From an uncultured Myxococcales bacterium (GTDB lineage: Bacteria; Myxococcota_A; UBA9042; DTJE01), in contig CAIZWN010000068.1 in assembly GCA_903936705.1 (NCBI GenBank), forward strand, positions 1 through 64,000: 64,000 nt of DNA, in the 5' to 3' direction. Below the pieces are notes generated by a model, which ran no database searches, had not been told where the DNA came from, and was given only the letters and a program-made list of their open reading frames with translations. Each line of letters starts with the position of its first letter. The stretch's first letter is position 1. Shown here one piece after another: positions 8,004-16,632 of this stretch. Both the position numbers and the translations under genes were made by a program.

Positions 8004-8804
8004 ATGTCGGGTTGGTGGTCGGTCGTTTTGGTTGCATCCGTTTTGCTGGTATCGACGTCGGCCAACGCCCTGGTCGGCAAGGGGGTGCGGTCGGCGGACT
8101 TTGTTGTCGAAGAAACCAACGGCAGCCTCGTGCGGATGTCCTCGTTCGCGGGGAGGCCGGTCCTGGTGATATACGAGGACAAGTTGGCGGTCGATTGGAA
8201 CAATGCGCTGAAGAAGCGCCTGGCCCGAGATCGAACGCTGCCGAAGTCGGTCGTCGTTTTGCCGGTGGCTGATATGCAGCGATGGAAGTCGTGGCCGGCG
8301 CGCTACTTCGCGAAGAAGGAGTTGGGCAAACAGGCAGTCAAGGCAGGGCGATCGCTTTACGGCGACTGGAACGGCGAGGCAGCCAGATCCCTCGGGGTTG
8401 CCAAGGAGACTTCGTCGGTTGTGCTTTTTGGCGAGGACGGCCTGGTTCGATGGGCTGCGGCAGGTCGCCTTGGTGCGGACCGAGTCGAGGAGTTGATAGG
8501 GTTGATCAGGGAAGCCTCTCCTGTGCGCAAGCAGGGGGCGGCCAAGAAGGATGCCGTAATCCTTAAGGATGCCGAAATCCCTGTGGTTGTCGGGAAGGCG
8601 CCAGCGACAGAAAATCCTGCTGGCGGGTCGGTCGGATCGGGTGCGCCGGATTCGCCGGGGACACCGGTGCCCGCTCCTGACGTTGCCGATCCTTCGCGAA
8701 GCGACCAGGACGCGAGTGGTTCTTCCGCGTCTCCCAGTTCGCGGTCCGAAGAGGTCAATGACGGTATTTCCCATCACGATGCAATTGTTACACCGGGTGG
8801 GTGA
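8004..8804 (+). CDS. Secreted thioredoxin-fold protein without CxxC
   Basis: Signal peptide (residues 1-22, ending ANA) followed by a domain of about 150 residues with the order of a thioredoxin/YtfJ-like fold (VRSADFVVEETNGSLVRMSS, PVLVIYEDK, SVVLFGEDGLVRWAAAG). The redox CxxC expected after the first strand is absent: the site reads IYEDKLAVDW. It is therefore more like YtfJ or other non-redox thioredoxin-fold proteins than a disulfide reductase. The last 85 residues are a Pro/Ser/Ala/Gly-rich, probably disordered tail. GGGGAAG precedes the ATG. It is likely co-transcribed with the upstream phosphoesterase. Function unknown; a periplasmic binding or scaffold role is a guess. Confidence 0.65.
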   Translation: MSGWWSVVLVASVLLVSTSANALVGKGVRSADFVVEETNGSLVRMSSFAGRPVLVIYEDKLAVDWNNALKKRLARDRTLPKSVVVLPVADMQRWKSWPARYFAKKELGKQAVKAGRSLYGDWNGEAARSLGVAKETSSVVLFGEDGLVRWAAAGRLGADRVEELIGLIREASPVRKQGAAKKDAVILKDAEIPVVVGKAPATENPAGGSVGSGAPDSPGTPVPAPDVADPSRSDQDASGSSASPSSRSEEVNDGISHHDAIVTPGG

Positions 8805-8835
8805 TTTTCCTCTCGCGTGCCGGCCGCGTTTCGCC

Positions 8836-8841
8836 TAGGAT
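8836..8841 (+). promoter_or_regulatory. Possible -10 element
   Basis: TAGGAT ends seven bases before the GTG start of the phosphatidyltransferase gene, the geometry of a leaderless message. AGGA within it could alternatively be the Shine-Dalgarno. No convincing -35 is visible. Confidence 0.3.
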
Positions 8842-8847
8842 ACTCGC

Positions 8848-9471
8848 GTGGTAATCGCGCCCACCAACCTGCCCCTGTGGATCACCTTTGCAAGATTGGT
8901 GGCCAGTCCGATCTTTGTCCTGCTGTTCTGGCTTGGCCTGCGCGGCAGCGGCTATGGTGCGCCGGTCGATGAACTAATCGTCGATCTGGCCCCTGGCTAT
9001 CTGATCGCGGCCTGGGCTCTGATGTTTTTGCAGGAGGCCTCGGACCTCGTCGATGGCGCCATAGCCAGGCATCACGGGACCGTGACCGACCTGGGCAAGT
9101 TGGTTGATCCCCTTGCAGACTCTCTGTCGCACGTTGGTGCCCTGCTGTGCCTGATGTGGGTAGGGTTGATCCCCTTCTGGGTGCTGGTAATCGTCTACTA
9201 TCGAGAGGCTGTCGTCGGGACCTTGCGGGTCATCGCCGCCAAGACTGGACACGTGGTTCAGGCCAGGGTGTCAGGCAAGATCAAGTCCTTGATCCTCGCT
9301 TTTGCCGCCAATACGCTGGTCGGGTTCCTGGTTGTGTCGCACTACGCCGAATCGTTTCGTCCTTTGGTGATACCGGTTGCCCAGATCCTGTCAGTCGTGG
9401 TGTCTCTGGGCGCTGTCGTATCGCTGGTCGACTACTACCTCGCCATCAATCGGATCGTCGGAAAAAAATAG
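8848..9471 (+). CDS. CDP-alcohol phosphatidyltransferase
   Basis: A 207-residue integral membrane enzyme that transfers a phosphatidyl group from CDP-diacylglycerol to an alcohol acceptor (glycerol 3-phosphate, inositol or similar). The signature D-x2-D-G-x2-A-R-x8-G-x3-D-x3-D is complete: DLVDGAIAR near residues 72-80 and GKLVDPLAD near 89-97. About five or six hydrophobic segments surround it. The length fits PgsA-like members. The acceptor cannot be told from sequence. The start is GTG. It is followed 48 bp later by the amidohydrolase gene. Confidence 0.88.
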   Translation: MVIAPTNLPLWITFARLVASPIFVLLFWLGLRGSGYGAPVDELIVDLAPGYLIAAWALMFLQEASDLVDGAIARHHGTVTDLGKLVDPLADSLSHVGALLCLMWVGLIPFWVLVIVYYREAVVGTLRVIAAKTGHVVQARVSGKIKSLILAFAANTLVGFLVVSHYAESFRPLVIPVAQILSVVVSLGAVVSLVDYYLAINRIVGKK

Positions 9472-9519
9472 TCTGTTCGGATACACTGCGCCCTGTCCTT
9501 GCAGTTGCCGGAGGGTTGC

Positions 9520-11280
9520 GTGGGATTGAAGACGACTCCGCGTTTTGACGTGGTTGTGGAAGGGGCAAGGATTTTCGATGGTTCCGGCCGCACGCCCTAT
9601 TCGGCAGACGTAGGCGTGAAGGGCGATCGGATCGAGGCCATTGGAGGGCTTGACGGGGCTACCTGCAACCGTCGTATCGCGGCCAGTGGCCTTTGCCTGT
9701 GCCCCGGTTTCATCGATGCACATTCTCATGCCGACATGACTGTCGTGCGACCGGATCATGCATCGATTCTCGAGCCGCTGGTTCGCCAGGGCATCACGAC
9801 CTTCGTGGGAGGCAACTGCGGAGTGTCGATGGCGCCGGTTTACCCCAAGAACCGCGAAGGCATTTTTACCTTCTTCGACTTCTTTCTTGGGGCGCCACAG
9901 GAGGACAAGGTTCACTGGCAGACCTTTGGCGAGATGCTGGATACGTGTGAATCCCAGGGCATGCTGCTGAACGCCGGCTTTCTGGCGCCGCACGGGATCC
10001 TGCGCCTGAATGCCATGGGTGATCGGAACGAGACGGCCAGTCCAGGCGACGTCCGGTTGATGAAGAAGATGCTGGCCGACTGCATGGAAGCCGGAGCGCT
10101 GGGCATGTCCACGGGCCTGATGTACTTTCCGGGGCTGGCCTCCGATTCTCATGAACTGACGCAGCTGGGCGGCGTCATCCACGACTACCATGGCATCTTC
10201 ACGTCCCACCTGCGGTCGTACAATTCCGACACCATGATGCAGGCGCTGGACGAAGTCATGGGGGTCTGCCGCAGTGCCGAAATCCCGTTACAGGTCAGTC
10301 ATCTATTCTGCATCCCGCGCCTGAAATTCCCGCTGGACCGTTTGGCCCATATGGCGGTGGCAGCAGGCAGTCGCTTGTATGGGGCCTTACCTTTGCCTAT
10401 CCCCGTGGACAGTCTGCTGGCCAGTCGCATGGAACGTGCGTTTGCCGCGGCTGACCGAGGCGAGCCGTTCGGTTTTGACGCCATGCCCACCTCGGCTGGT
10501 TTCACTCACCTGCTGGCGTTTTTCCCCCCCTGGACGCTCCAGGGAGGCATTCGGTCCATGCTGACCCGTCTGGCTGATCCCGTTCATCGTCGCGAGATCC
10601 TTCGAAGCATCGAAAATGGTGACGTGGCCTGGCCGCACCGCGGGCGGGATTCATGGTCCATGAATATTTTCAAGGTCATGGGTTGGGACGCAGCGTTCAT
10701 AATGTCCGTCACCCTGCCGCATAACAAGGGACTGGAGGGCCGGAGTCTCCAGCAGATTGGCGACGAGACAGGGCGGCATCCGTTCGATGTCGCTTGCGAC
10801 CTGCTGGTCGAGGAGCAGGGGCGCGTTCTGGTTTTCGAGACGGCAACGTTCCCCGGGGATCCGTTCGTCGAGCGCTCGGTTCTTGCCGCGCTTCGAAACC
10901 CGCACGTTTCGATAGTCACCGATACCATCCTTCTGGGATTCGGGCTGCCGTCGCACCTCTTCTACGATGCCTTCCCCAGGTGGCTGGGTTCATATGCGCG
11001 GGACCGCAAGATTGTGTCGATGGCCGAAGCGATTCGTCGGTCGACGTCTCTGCCGGCCACTCAGTTCGGCTTGCGGGATCGCGGGCGGGTTACCATTGGC
11101 GGGTATGCAGACCTGGTTGTGTTCGACGAACGGAACATCGGTTCACGTTCCACGGCCAAGGACCCGGCGCATTTTCCGGAAGGCATTCACACTGTACTCA
11201 TCAATGGTCAGGTCGTTCTTGATCCCGCCGGGTTCCACCCGGAACCCCTTCCCGGCCGGGTCCTTCGTCGCGGGGCTTGA
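9520..11280 (+). CDS. N-acyl-D-amino-acid deacylase-like amidohydrolase
   Basis: Metal-dependent amidohydrolase of the D-aminoacylase branch, removing acyl groups from D-amino acids or related amides in the cytoplasm. N-terminal FDVVVEGARIFDGSG and the C-terminal IGGYADLVVFDE form the composite beta-sandwich. The metal site HSHAD, the family GNCG (a conserved Cys that bridges metal in D-aminoacylases), VSHLF and HLRSYNSD are present. An in-frame TTG at 9499 exists, but GTG at 9520 has GGAGGG (9510-9515) at proper distance and is chosen, giving 586 residues. It is convergent with the MBL-fold gene (22 bp gap). Dihydroorotase-like or imide hydrolase activity is possible instead. Confidence 0.85.
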   Translation: MGLKTTPRFDVVVEGARIFDGSGRTPYSADVGVKGDRIEAIGGLDGATCNRRIAASGLCLCPGFIDAHSHADMTVVRPDHASILEPLVRQGITTFVGGNCGVSMAPVYPKNREGIFTFFDFFLGAPQEDKVHWQTFGEMLDTCESQGMLLNAGFLAPHGILRLNAMGDRNETASPGDVRLMKKMLADCMEAGALGMSTGLMYFPGLASDSHELTQLGGVIHDYHGIFTSHLRSYNSDTMMQALDEVMGVCRSAEIPLQVSHLFCIPRLKFPLDRLAHMAVAAGSRLYGALPLPIPVDSLLASRMERAFAAADRGEPFGFDAMPTSAGFTHLLAFFPPWTLQGGIRSMLTRLADPVHRREILRSIENGDVAWPHRGRDSWSMNIFKVMGWDAAFIMSVTLPHNKGLEGRSLQQIGDETGRHPFDVACDLLVEEQGRVLVFETATFPGDPFVERSVLAALRNPHVSIVTDTILLGFGLPSHLFYDAFPRWLGSYARDRKIVSMAEAIRRSTSLPATQFGLRDRGRVTIGGYADLVVFDERNIGSRSTAKDPAHFPEGIHTVLINGQVVLDPAGFHPEPLPGRVLRRGA

Positions 11281-11302
11281 TTGAGCGATCGTCCGGTGTC
11301 GG

Positions 11303-12262
11303 TCAGACCTCGATTTCCTGATAGTCGGCACAGGCGAAAACGTGGTCGGCAAGTTCGGGAGCGCCGTTGGCAATCAACCAGGAACGGGCCTCGTCGACAA
11401 TCGAGTTGACGATTGAATCATCGGACATCGGATCGTGATGGGTAAGCCCCAGGCGACCGACATTGCACTCCTTCATAACCCTCGCAGCGTATTCCCCTGT
11501 GGCGTGCCCGAATCCGGATGTGGTCGTCTGGTACTGCGCGCGTGTGTATTGAGCATCCTGGATCAGCAGGTTTGCTCCGTCGATGTGCATTCTGAGATCC
11601 TTGGGCAGGTTGACGGTGTTCTCGTGATCGGTCAGTACCACCGCCACCTTGCCTGACGTGCGCTCCTCGAAGCGATAGGACACTGTGTATTCTGGATGCA
11701 CGGTCTTGTGCATGTGAACCACGAGGCTCTCGTCCTGAAGGACCTGCTCGGCTGACGGAATGCGGGCAGTTTGCGTCAGGATCTGCTCGTACTCGTCGAC
11801 TCGAAGCAGGCGGGCACCCCGCTGCGGGTGGACCATCAGCAGATGGCGGCCAATGGCCTCAAGATCGTGGCAGTTGAAATGGCTGGCCACCCGCGAAAAA
11901 TCCACAGGAAAGAAAGGTGCGGACATCAGAGTCCGCAGCATCTCCATGGGGCCGATTCCATGTTCATGCGGGCCGTACATATCGATCGGCACGGACTTTT
12001 CAAAGGTGTGTCTTGCCAGCGGAAGCCCTTGGGTATGGTCATGGTGATAGTGGGTCATCAGCAGAACCAGGTGCTGAACCCCTTCATTGAACAGGTCTAA
12101 GGACGCCGGGACAAGACCGGTTCCAGCGTCGATCACAAGTGCCGAGTCCCTTGGAAGGCAGTTCGACATGATTCGGATGCAGGTGGTGTTGCCGCCGTAA
12201 CATCTTGTTTCAGCTCGGGATACCGGTGTGGAGCCGCGCGTACCGTAGGTCTTCAACCTCAT
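11303..12262 (-). CDS. MBL-fold metallo-hydrolase
   Basis: A 319-residue metallo-beta-lactamase-fold protein. THYHHDHTQG (about residues 90-99) supplies the H-x-H-x-D-H metal motif; further metal candidates are LTDHEN near 200 and LTHHDP near 277. The N-terminus (KTYGTRGSTP, YGGNTTCIRI, LVIDAGTG) is that of the RNase Z / PhnP-like subgroup, whose members hydrolyse phosphodiesters of RNA or cyclic nucleotides. There is no signal peptide, so it should be cytoplasmic. It is divergent from the DUF6901-like gene. A role in second-messenger or nucleic-acid hydrolysis is inferred only. Confidence 0.85.
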   Translation of the reverse strand: MRLKTYGTRGSTPVSRAETRCYGGNTTCIRIMSNCLPRDSALVIDAGTGLVPASLDLFNEGVQHLVLLMTHYHHDHTQGLPLARHTFEKSVPIDMYGPHEHGIGPMEMLRTLMSAPFFPVDFSRVASHFNCHDLEAIGRHLLMVHPQRGARLLRVDEYEQILTQTARIPSAEQVLQDESLVVHMHKTVHPEYTVSYRFEERTSGKVAVVLTDHENTVNLPKDLRMHIDGANLLIQDAQYTRAQYQTTTSGFGHATGEYAARVMKECNVGRLGLTHHDPMSDDSIVNSIVDEARSWLIANGAPELADHVFACADYQEIEV

Positions 12263-12373
12263 GCACTCTCCGACAGTTGGCCCCGTTGGGGTCCTTTGGG
12301 ACGTTCTGCAAGCGTATAGCGCGGTTATCGGAATGTCGATACATGTTTTTGTAATCGAGGGAAATCCTTGACT

Positions 12374-12390
12374 ACTGCTTTGATAGCAGT
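12374..12390. promoter_or_regulatory. Inverted repeat, possible operator
   Basis: ACTGCT (12374-12379) and AGCAGT (12385-12390) form a perfect 6-bp inverted repeat with a 5-base spacer in the 253-bp region between the divergent MBL-fold and DUF6901-like genes. A TTGACT (12368-12373) abuts it. The region is AT-richer than the neighbours and must hold both promoters, but I could not place a convincing -35/-10 pair. Confidence 0.3.
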
Positions 12391-12515
12391 TCTTGGAAGG
12401 TTTAGTCTGTCGGATTATTGATGAATATTCGGTTGAACAGTGTTGATGATATGCGTGGTAGAATGCTGTCGCAGGCGATTGCAGAATGTGAAATTGTGGC
12501 CTACTGGGGGTGGGA

Positions 12516-13268
12516 ATGAGCCGACGTGCAGTAGCTTCCGTTTCAAAAGATCAACCGGACAGCGAATCGGGTCAGGTAGTTTTCGACTACCGCCTCAAGT
12601 TCGATGACGCCAGCCAGTGGGAATTCCTGATTCGGCTGGACCCTGGAACGCTGGCAATAATTTTGCCCGAGTCCGTGGACCTGCCAGACTGGGCCGCCCT
12701 GGATTTCCACCGCTGCCCGAATTGTTCGCTGGATTCGTCGAAGCATGCGCATTGCCCGGTTGCCGTCTCGATGGTCGAGCTTGTTGATTGCTTCAAGGAT
12801 TGTGTTTCGCATGATGCCGTTGAAGTCACGGTTCGGACGGCCCAGCGCGGCTATTTCATGCGGACCAGCGTGCAGAATGCCTTGTCGTCCATCACCGGTA
12901 TCTACATGACCACGGCAGGGTGCCCAATTATGGACAGGTTGCGACCGATGGTGGAAACGCACCTGCCGTTTGCGACCCAGGAAGAAACGACCTACCGGAC
13001 GGTCTCGATGTACCTGTTTGCGCAGTTCGCTCTCGAGAGACACCAGAAGGATGCCGACTGGGGTATGTCGCGGCTGATGGAATTTCTGCGCGAGGTAGGC
13101 AAGGTCAATGTGGCGTTTTGCGAACGTTTGAAAGCCATTCCACACAATGGCGATGCGCACGTCAACGCGCTGACTATCCTCGATAGCCTGGCATCGCTCA
13201 CAAGCATCAGAATAGAGGGTGGTCAACTGGAGCACTGGGAATCATTGCTGTTGCGGCAGTGGGGTTGA
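12516..13268 (+). CDS. DUF6901-like protein
   Basis: A soluble protein of 250 residues without signal peptide. The pattern (FDYRLKFDD at the N-terminus, L-x-W-x-x-L-x-F-x-x-C-x-x-C near residue 65, a third Cys in HCPVAVSM, then SSITGIYMTTAGCP, RPMVETHLPFAT-EET, VSMYLFAQF and a VNALTILDSLA helix) resembles a family I recall as DUF6901; the accession needs checking. The paired Cys suggest a small metal site. GTG at 12510 is in frame, but ATG at 12516 has a G-rich ribosome site at better spacing. It is monocistronic and convergent with the O-methyltransferase gene. Function unknown. Confidence 0.7.
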   Translation: MSRRAVASVSKDQPDSESGQVVFDYRLKFDDASQWEFLIRLDPGTLAIILPESVDLPDWAALDFHRCPNCSLDSSKHAHCPVAVSMVELVDCFKDCVSHDAVEVTVRTAQRGYFMRTSVQNALSSITGIYMTTAGCPIMDRLRPMVETHLPFATQEETTYRTVSMYLFAQFALERHQKDADWGMSRLMEFLREVGKVNVAFCERLKAIPHNGDAHVNALTILDSLASLTSIRIEGGQLEHWESLLLRQWG

Positions 13269-13303
13269 TAGACTGATCACAACGGTTCCGCAGGTATGGG
13301 CGG

Positions 13304-14350
13304 TCATGCCGGTCGTTTCGCCGCCTGGATGACAGATCCGGCGCCCCGACGCATCCTCAGCGCCTTGTATGGTTTCAGTCCTGCCGTTTGCTGCCAGTGT
13401 GCCATTTCCTCGATCGACCAGGCCCCCGACACGCTGGTCAAGCTGAAATACAGGTCCATCAGGGCAGGGGTCTGGCCGGTGGCGCGTTCCGACGTTGGGC
13501 GGGTGAAGTCTATTATTGCGAACACTCCACCCGGTTTCAGCGAGCGGGCAACTCGTACAGTGAGGGACGTGCACTGGTCCGACGTCAGGTTGTGCACGAT
13601 GTTGGATGCGACTACGAGATCCCAGCATGCGTCGCCGAAGTCGTCAGTGCGGGCATCCCCGGCGCGGTGAACCACGCGATCGCCAAGGTTCTCGCTGGCC
13701 AGCAACGGCGCAGATGCCTGGATGGCCTCGGGCAACTCCAGGACGACTGCTTTCATGGCTGGATGGCGCCGGCAGAAGGTGGCCGACAGGTGTCCGTGGG
13801 CTCCGCCGATGTCGAGCATCGTGGTGGCGCCCTGGGGGACTGGCGTCCGGGCCGCGATCTCGGGAGAACCCAAATTGGCAAGGCAGCGCATTGCCCGCTG
13901 GTACAACTGCCATGCGTCATCGTCAAGTGCGCCGCGACCCAGAATACTGGCTCCGGTGCGTACGTGATCGTCGAGTCGCGAAATCCATTCCCATTCGTAG
14001 TGGCGCCACAGGACATAGTCGCGGACCGAGTCGGGGCTGTCCTTCAGCAGCCATCGCCGGGCTACTGGAAGCAACTCGAACGTGTCCCCCTTTCGACGCA
14101 CGTATCGCAGTGAAACCAGCACGTCCAGCAGGCGTTCGGTTGGCACGGGTGAGGTGCCGGCGCGACTTGCCACATCGATAGCCGAAAGGGGGCCTTCTGC
14201 CAGCGTGTCAAGAATTTCCAATCGGCAGGCTGCCACCAGCGATCGGACCATCAGCAGCCCGTTGAAAGTCTCGATGACCGGGTTGGGGACCTCGCCGGCA
14301 ATCAAGCCCATAAGCTCGTAGGCAGTCTCGGGAATCAGTCCGACTCGCAT
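13304..14350 (-). CDS. O-methyltransferase (plant/hydroxyindole type)
   Basis: SAM-dependent O-methyltransferase of 348 residues. The N-terminal helical dimerisation domain reads as a winged helix (LEILDTLAEGPLSAIDVASRAGTSP, LLDVLVSLRYVRRKGD). The Rossmann domain has motif I LDIGGAHGHLSA near residue 173, an acidic residue after the second strand (VLELPEAI), and the catalytic-type region SNIVHNLTSDQC with a His near 258. The family methylates phenolic or enolic hydroxyls in polyketides and aromatic metabolites. It is the last gene of the biosynthetic operon, 57 bp after the radical SAM gene. Probable job: O-methylation of the operon's product. Confidence 0.85.
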   Translation of the reverse strand: MRVGLIPETAYELMGLIAGEVPNPVIETFNGLLMVRSLVAACRLEILDTLAEGPLSAIDVASRAGTSPVPTERLLDVLVSLRYVRRKGDTFELLPVARRWLLKDSPDSVRDYVLWRHYEWEWISRLDDHVRTGASILGRGALDDDAWQLYQRAMRCLANLGSPEIAARTPVPQGATTMLDIGGAHGHLSATFCRRHPAMKAVVLELPEAIQASAPLLASENLGDRVVHRAGDARTDDFGDACWDLVVASNIVHNLTSDQCTSLTVRVARSLKPGGVFAIIDFTRPTSERATGQTPALMDLYFSLTSVSGAWSIEEMAHWQQTAGLKPYKALRMRRGAGSVIQAAKRPA

Positions 14351-14407
14351 CAGTTGTTGCCCTCCGGCGGGGAGATTCCTGGTGGTTCCCAGTCGCAGCG
14401 CCGCGGG

Positions 14408-15655
14408 TCAACCCGGCTTGACCCAGCCGCGGACGGTGCCGTCTGGCATTGTCGTCGTGCCTTCTGCCCGTTCGCGCATGACGACATTCCTGAACAGACG
14501 AGCCATCTTCGTCTGGCGCCCGTCGGCTCCGTAGAATTTCTCCCAGGCCAGGTAATACAGATCCTGGAGTTCAGTCGGAGTCATATGGCGCGGTTGAAAC
14601 ACCACCTTGCCGGTTGTGTAGTCGATCCAGTTGTTGTGCAGGACGCGCCCCTCGGCCTCCACCTGTTCGCGGTACGGGGTGTGCAGGAACGGCGTCATCA
14701 CCGTGAATTCAGCCATGTCCAGGTCCATCTCGATGCAGAAATCGATCAGGCGCAGGACGTCATCCTTCGTCTGGTCGTCCGTGCCAAGAATGATGGTGCC
14801 TTCGACACCTATGCCGTGATCCTTGTACATCTGGATGCGTCGGCGGATTCCCTCGTTCACATCCGTTATGGCCTGGTAGACGTACCAGGCGCCCGCATCG
14901 TATGCCGCCGACAGGACCTCGTCATCGCCCTCGATCGGGTGCGCAATGAACTTGCGCTTCAATGGCTTCAGGGCGCGGAACAGTTCAAGTTCCCATTTCT
15001 TGTCCTGGGCCAGCGAGTTGTCGACAAAGAAAAGTCGTCCGTTATCGATTCCCGCAACCTCCTCGACCACGGCCTCGATGGGCCGCGGACGGAAGCAGCG
15101 GCCTCCCAGGTACGCGACGCTGCACGGCGGGCAATTGAAGCGGCAGCCGCGGGAGGCATGCACCAGGTCCACCATGCGTACGCCCCGGTAGGTGTACAGC
15201 CCGTAATCCAGGATGTCCCTGCGGGCCGGGCGCACCGACTCGATAGGGGGCAATTGCCCCATGCGGTTATAGACCTTCTTCAGTGATTTCTTCCTCAGGT
15301 CGGCCAGCATCTCGTCGAAGTGGCCTTCGACCTCGCCCAGGAAGACCGAATCGCAGGCTTGCGCCATTTCTTCGCTGTGGATTGCGACTGCGATTCCACC
15401 GGCAATTACCGGGATGCCGCGGGCCCTGTATATCGCCGCAATCTCACGAGCCCTTGGCGTCTGGCAGGTGAGCATGACGGACAGGGCGACCACGTCCGGC
15501 TTGTCCTCCAGGTCCAGTTCCTGGCGGTGCTCGTCATGGAACGTGATGTTGACGTCACGCGGCACGTTGGCCGCAAAGTTGATGGGGCCGTGCGGGGGCA
15601 GGTGAAATTCGGTCTGTTCGGGCAGTTTGGGCCACTTCGGGTAGATCAGCTTCAT
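14408..15655 (-). CDS. B12-binding-domain radical SAM enzyme
   Basis: A 415-residue radical SAM protein. The N-terminal 130 residues (VVALSVMLTCQTPRA, GIPVIAGGIAV, DSVFLGEVEGHFDE) look like the cobalamin-binding fold of class B radical SAM enzymes, although no clean D-x-H-x-x-G is visible. The [4Fe-4S] motif C-x3-C-x2-C is in SRGCRFNCPPCS. Downstream segments (FFVDNSL, GTIILGTDDQT, FTVMTPFLHTPY) match the HpnJ/BchE-like group. The reaction could be methylation of an unreactive carbon, cyclisation or oxidation; not deducible. The start ATG overlaps the stop of the degenerate ketosynthase (ATGA), so the genes are translationally coupled; an in-frame ATG at 15661 is the alternative. Confidence 0.87.
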   Translation of the reverse strand: MKLIYPKWPKLPEQTEFHLPPHGPINFAANVPRDVNITFHDEHRQELDLEDKPDVVALSVMLTCQTPRAREIAAIYRARGIPVIAGGIAVAIHSEEMAQACDSVFLGEVEGHFDEMLADLRKKSLKKVYNRMGQLPPIESVRPARRDILDYGLYTYRGVRMVDLVHASRGCRFNCPPCSVAYLGGRCFRPRPIEAVVEEVAGIDNGRLFFVDNSLAQDKKWELELFRALKPLKRKFIAHPIEGDDEVLSAAYDAGAWYVYQAITDVNEGIRRRIQMYKDHGIGVEGTIILGTDDQTKDDVLRLIDFCIEMDLDMAEFTVMTPFLHTPYREQVEAEGRVLHNNWIDYTTGKVVFQPRHMTPTELQDLYYLAWEKFYGADGRQTKMARLFRNVVMRERAEGTTTMPDGTVRGWVKPG

Positions 15656-16632
15656 CCACATGCAGGTTGCTCCATGACATAGGCGGGGTTTCGCCTGAAC
15701 AGTACGGCGGCGACGCCTAGCCGGCAGAGGGTGACGTGCAGGTACAGACCCGGCAGCGCGCCCGGGCCATAGACTTCGGCAATTGCCAAGGCAGAAGCGG
15801 TCTCGAACACGCCGCATCGGTCGAGGTAGGGTGTCACCTTGGCACCAGGGATGCGACTGGCAAGCAGGGCCGAGGCGATCGCGTCAACGCGAAGACCTGG
15901 GAAGATCGTTACTGGCTCGCCGGCGCAGCGCAGTCTGGCGACGTTTGCTGCAATCACGTCAAAGGCTGCGCCAGGACCATGGCCTCCACGGGATTCGCCA
16001 GCAAGCAGGATTGTCTCGAGGATTTCTCCAGACGTTTCGTGTTCGTCCCGACCTACCAGAAGCCAGCCGGAACCTTCGCCCAGTACCGTGTTGCCAGGCA
16101 TACCGATACGCAGCACGAGTCCTTCGCGGTCAGGCAGGTACTCGTCCACACCTCCCACAAGGGCACGGTCTACCTCACCGGTCCGCAGAGCCAGGTCGGC
16201 CATCATCAGGGCGCCCTCGAACGAGGTTTCCTCCTGTGACACGACCATGTTCGGCCCGCGTGCCCCAGTGACCCGCGCGGCATAGAAAGTTGCAGAATTG
16301 CTGACCGAATTTGCGAAGTGCACCGGGGATGCCGGACCCTGCGCGAGGCCGGACGTCAAGCCGATCACCTGTTCTGCCACCAGGCCTTCCTCGGCCCCGT
16401 TTCCGATGCCTGACCCAAGGTATATTCCTGTTCTACTTCCCGGAATGCCATCCGGGGACATCGAGACGCACGCCGAGGCGCCTATCAGGGCCAGCCGAGC
16501 ATGCCGCCCAACCCGGCGCGGGCGCTGGGGTACGAAGCGTTCCTCGAGCGGGGCAAGATCCTGGGCGCAGAAATCAGCTCCGGGTGATGCGGGGGCGGTG
16601 GGCCACAGTGACCAGGCGGCAAGCACCTTCAC
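15652..16632 (-). CDS. Degenerate ketosynthase homologue (chain-length-factor-like)
   Basis: A 326-residue protein with a beta-ketoacyl synthase fold that is shorter than the usual 400. Segments RTGIYLGSGIGNG, VHFANSVSNSATFYAA, GEVDRALVGGVDEY and VLGEGSGWLLVG match the thiolase fold, but where active synthases have the nucleophile Cys (ACTS or ACSS) this protein reads SQEETSF, with Glu at about residue 135. No HGTGT motif is seen. It should not condense acyl chains alone. In type II polyketide systems a KS pairs with such an inactive partner (chain length factor); the direct overlap with the active KS gene (GTGA, GTG start) supports a heterodimer. Membership of the true CLF family is not established. 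Confidence 0.75.
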   Translation of the reverse strand: MKVLAAWSLWPTAPASPGADFCAQDLAPLEERFVPQRPRRVGRHARLALIGASACVSMSPDGIPGSRTGIYLGSGIGNGAEEGLVAEQVIGLTSGLAQGPASPVHFANSVSNSATFYAARVTGARGPNMVVSQEETSFEGALMMADLALRTGEVDRALVGGVDEYLPDREGLVLRIGMPGNTVLGEGSGWLLVGRDEHETSGEILETILLAGESRGGHGPGAAFDVIAANVARLRCAGEPVTIFPGLRVDAIASALLASRIPGAKVTPYLDRCGVFETASALAIAEVYGPGALPGLYLHVTLCRLGVAAVLFRRNPAYVMEQPACG

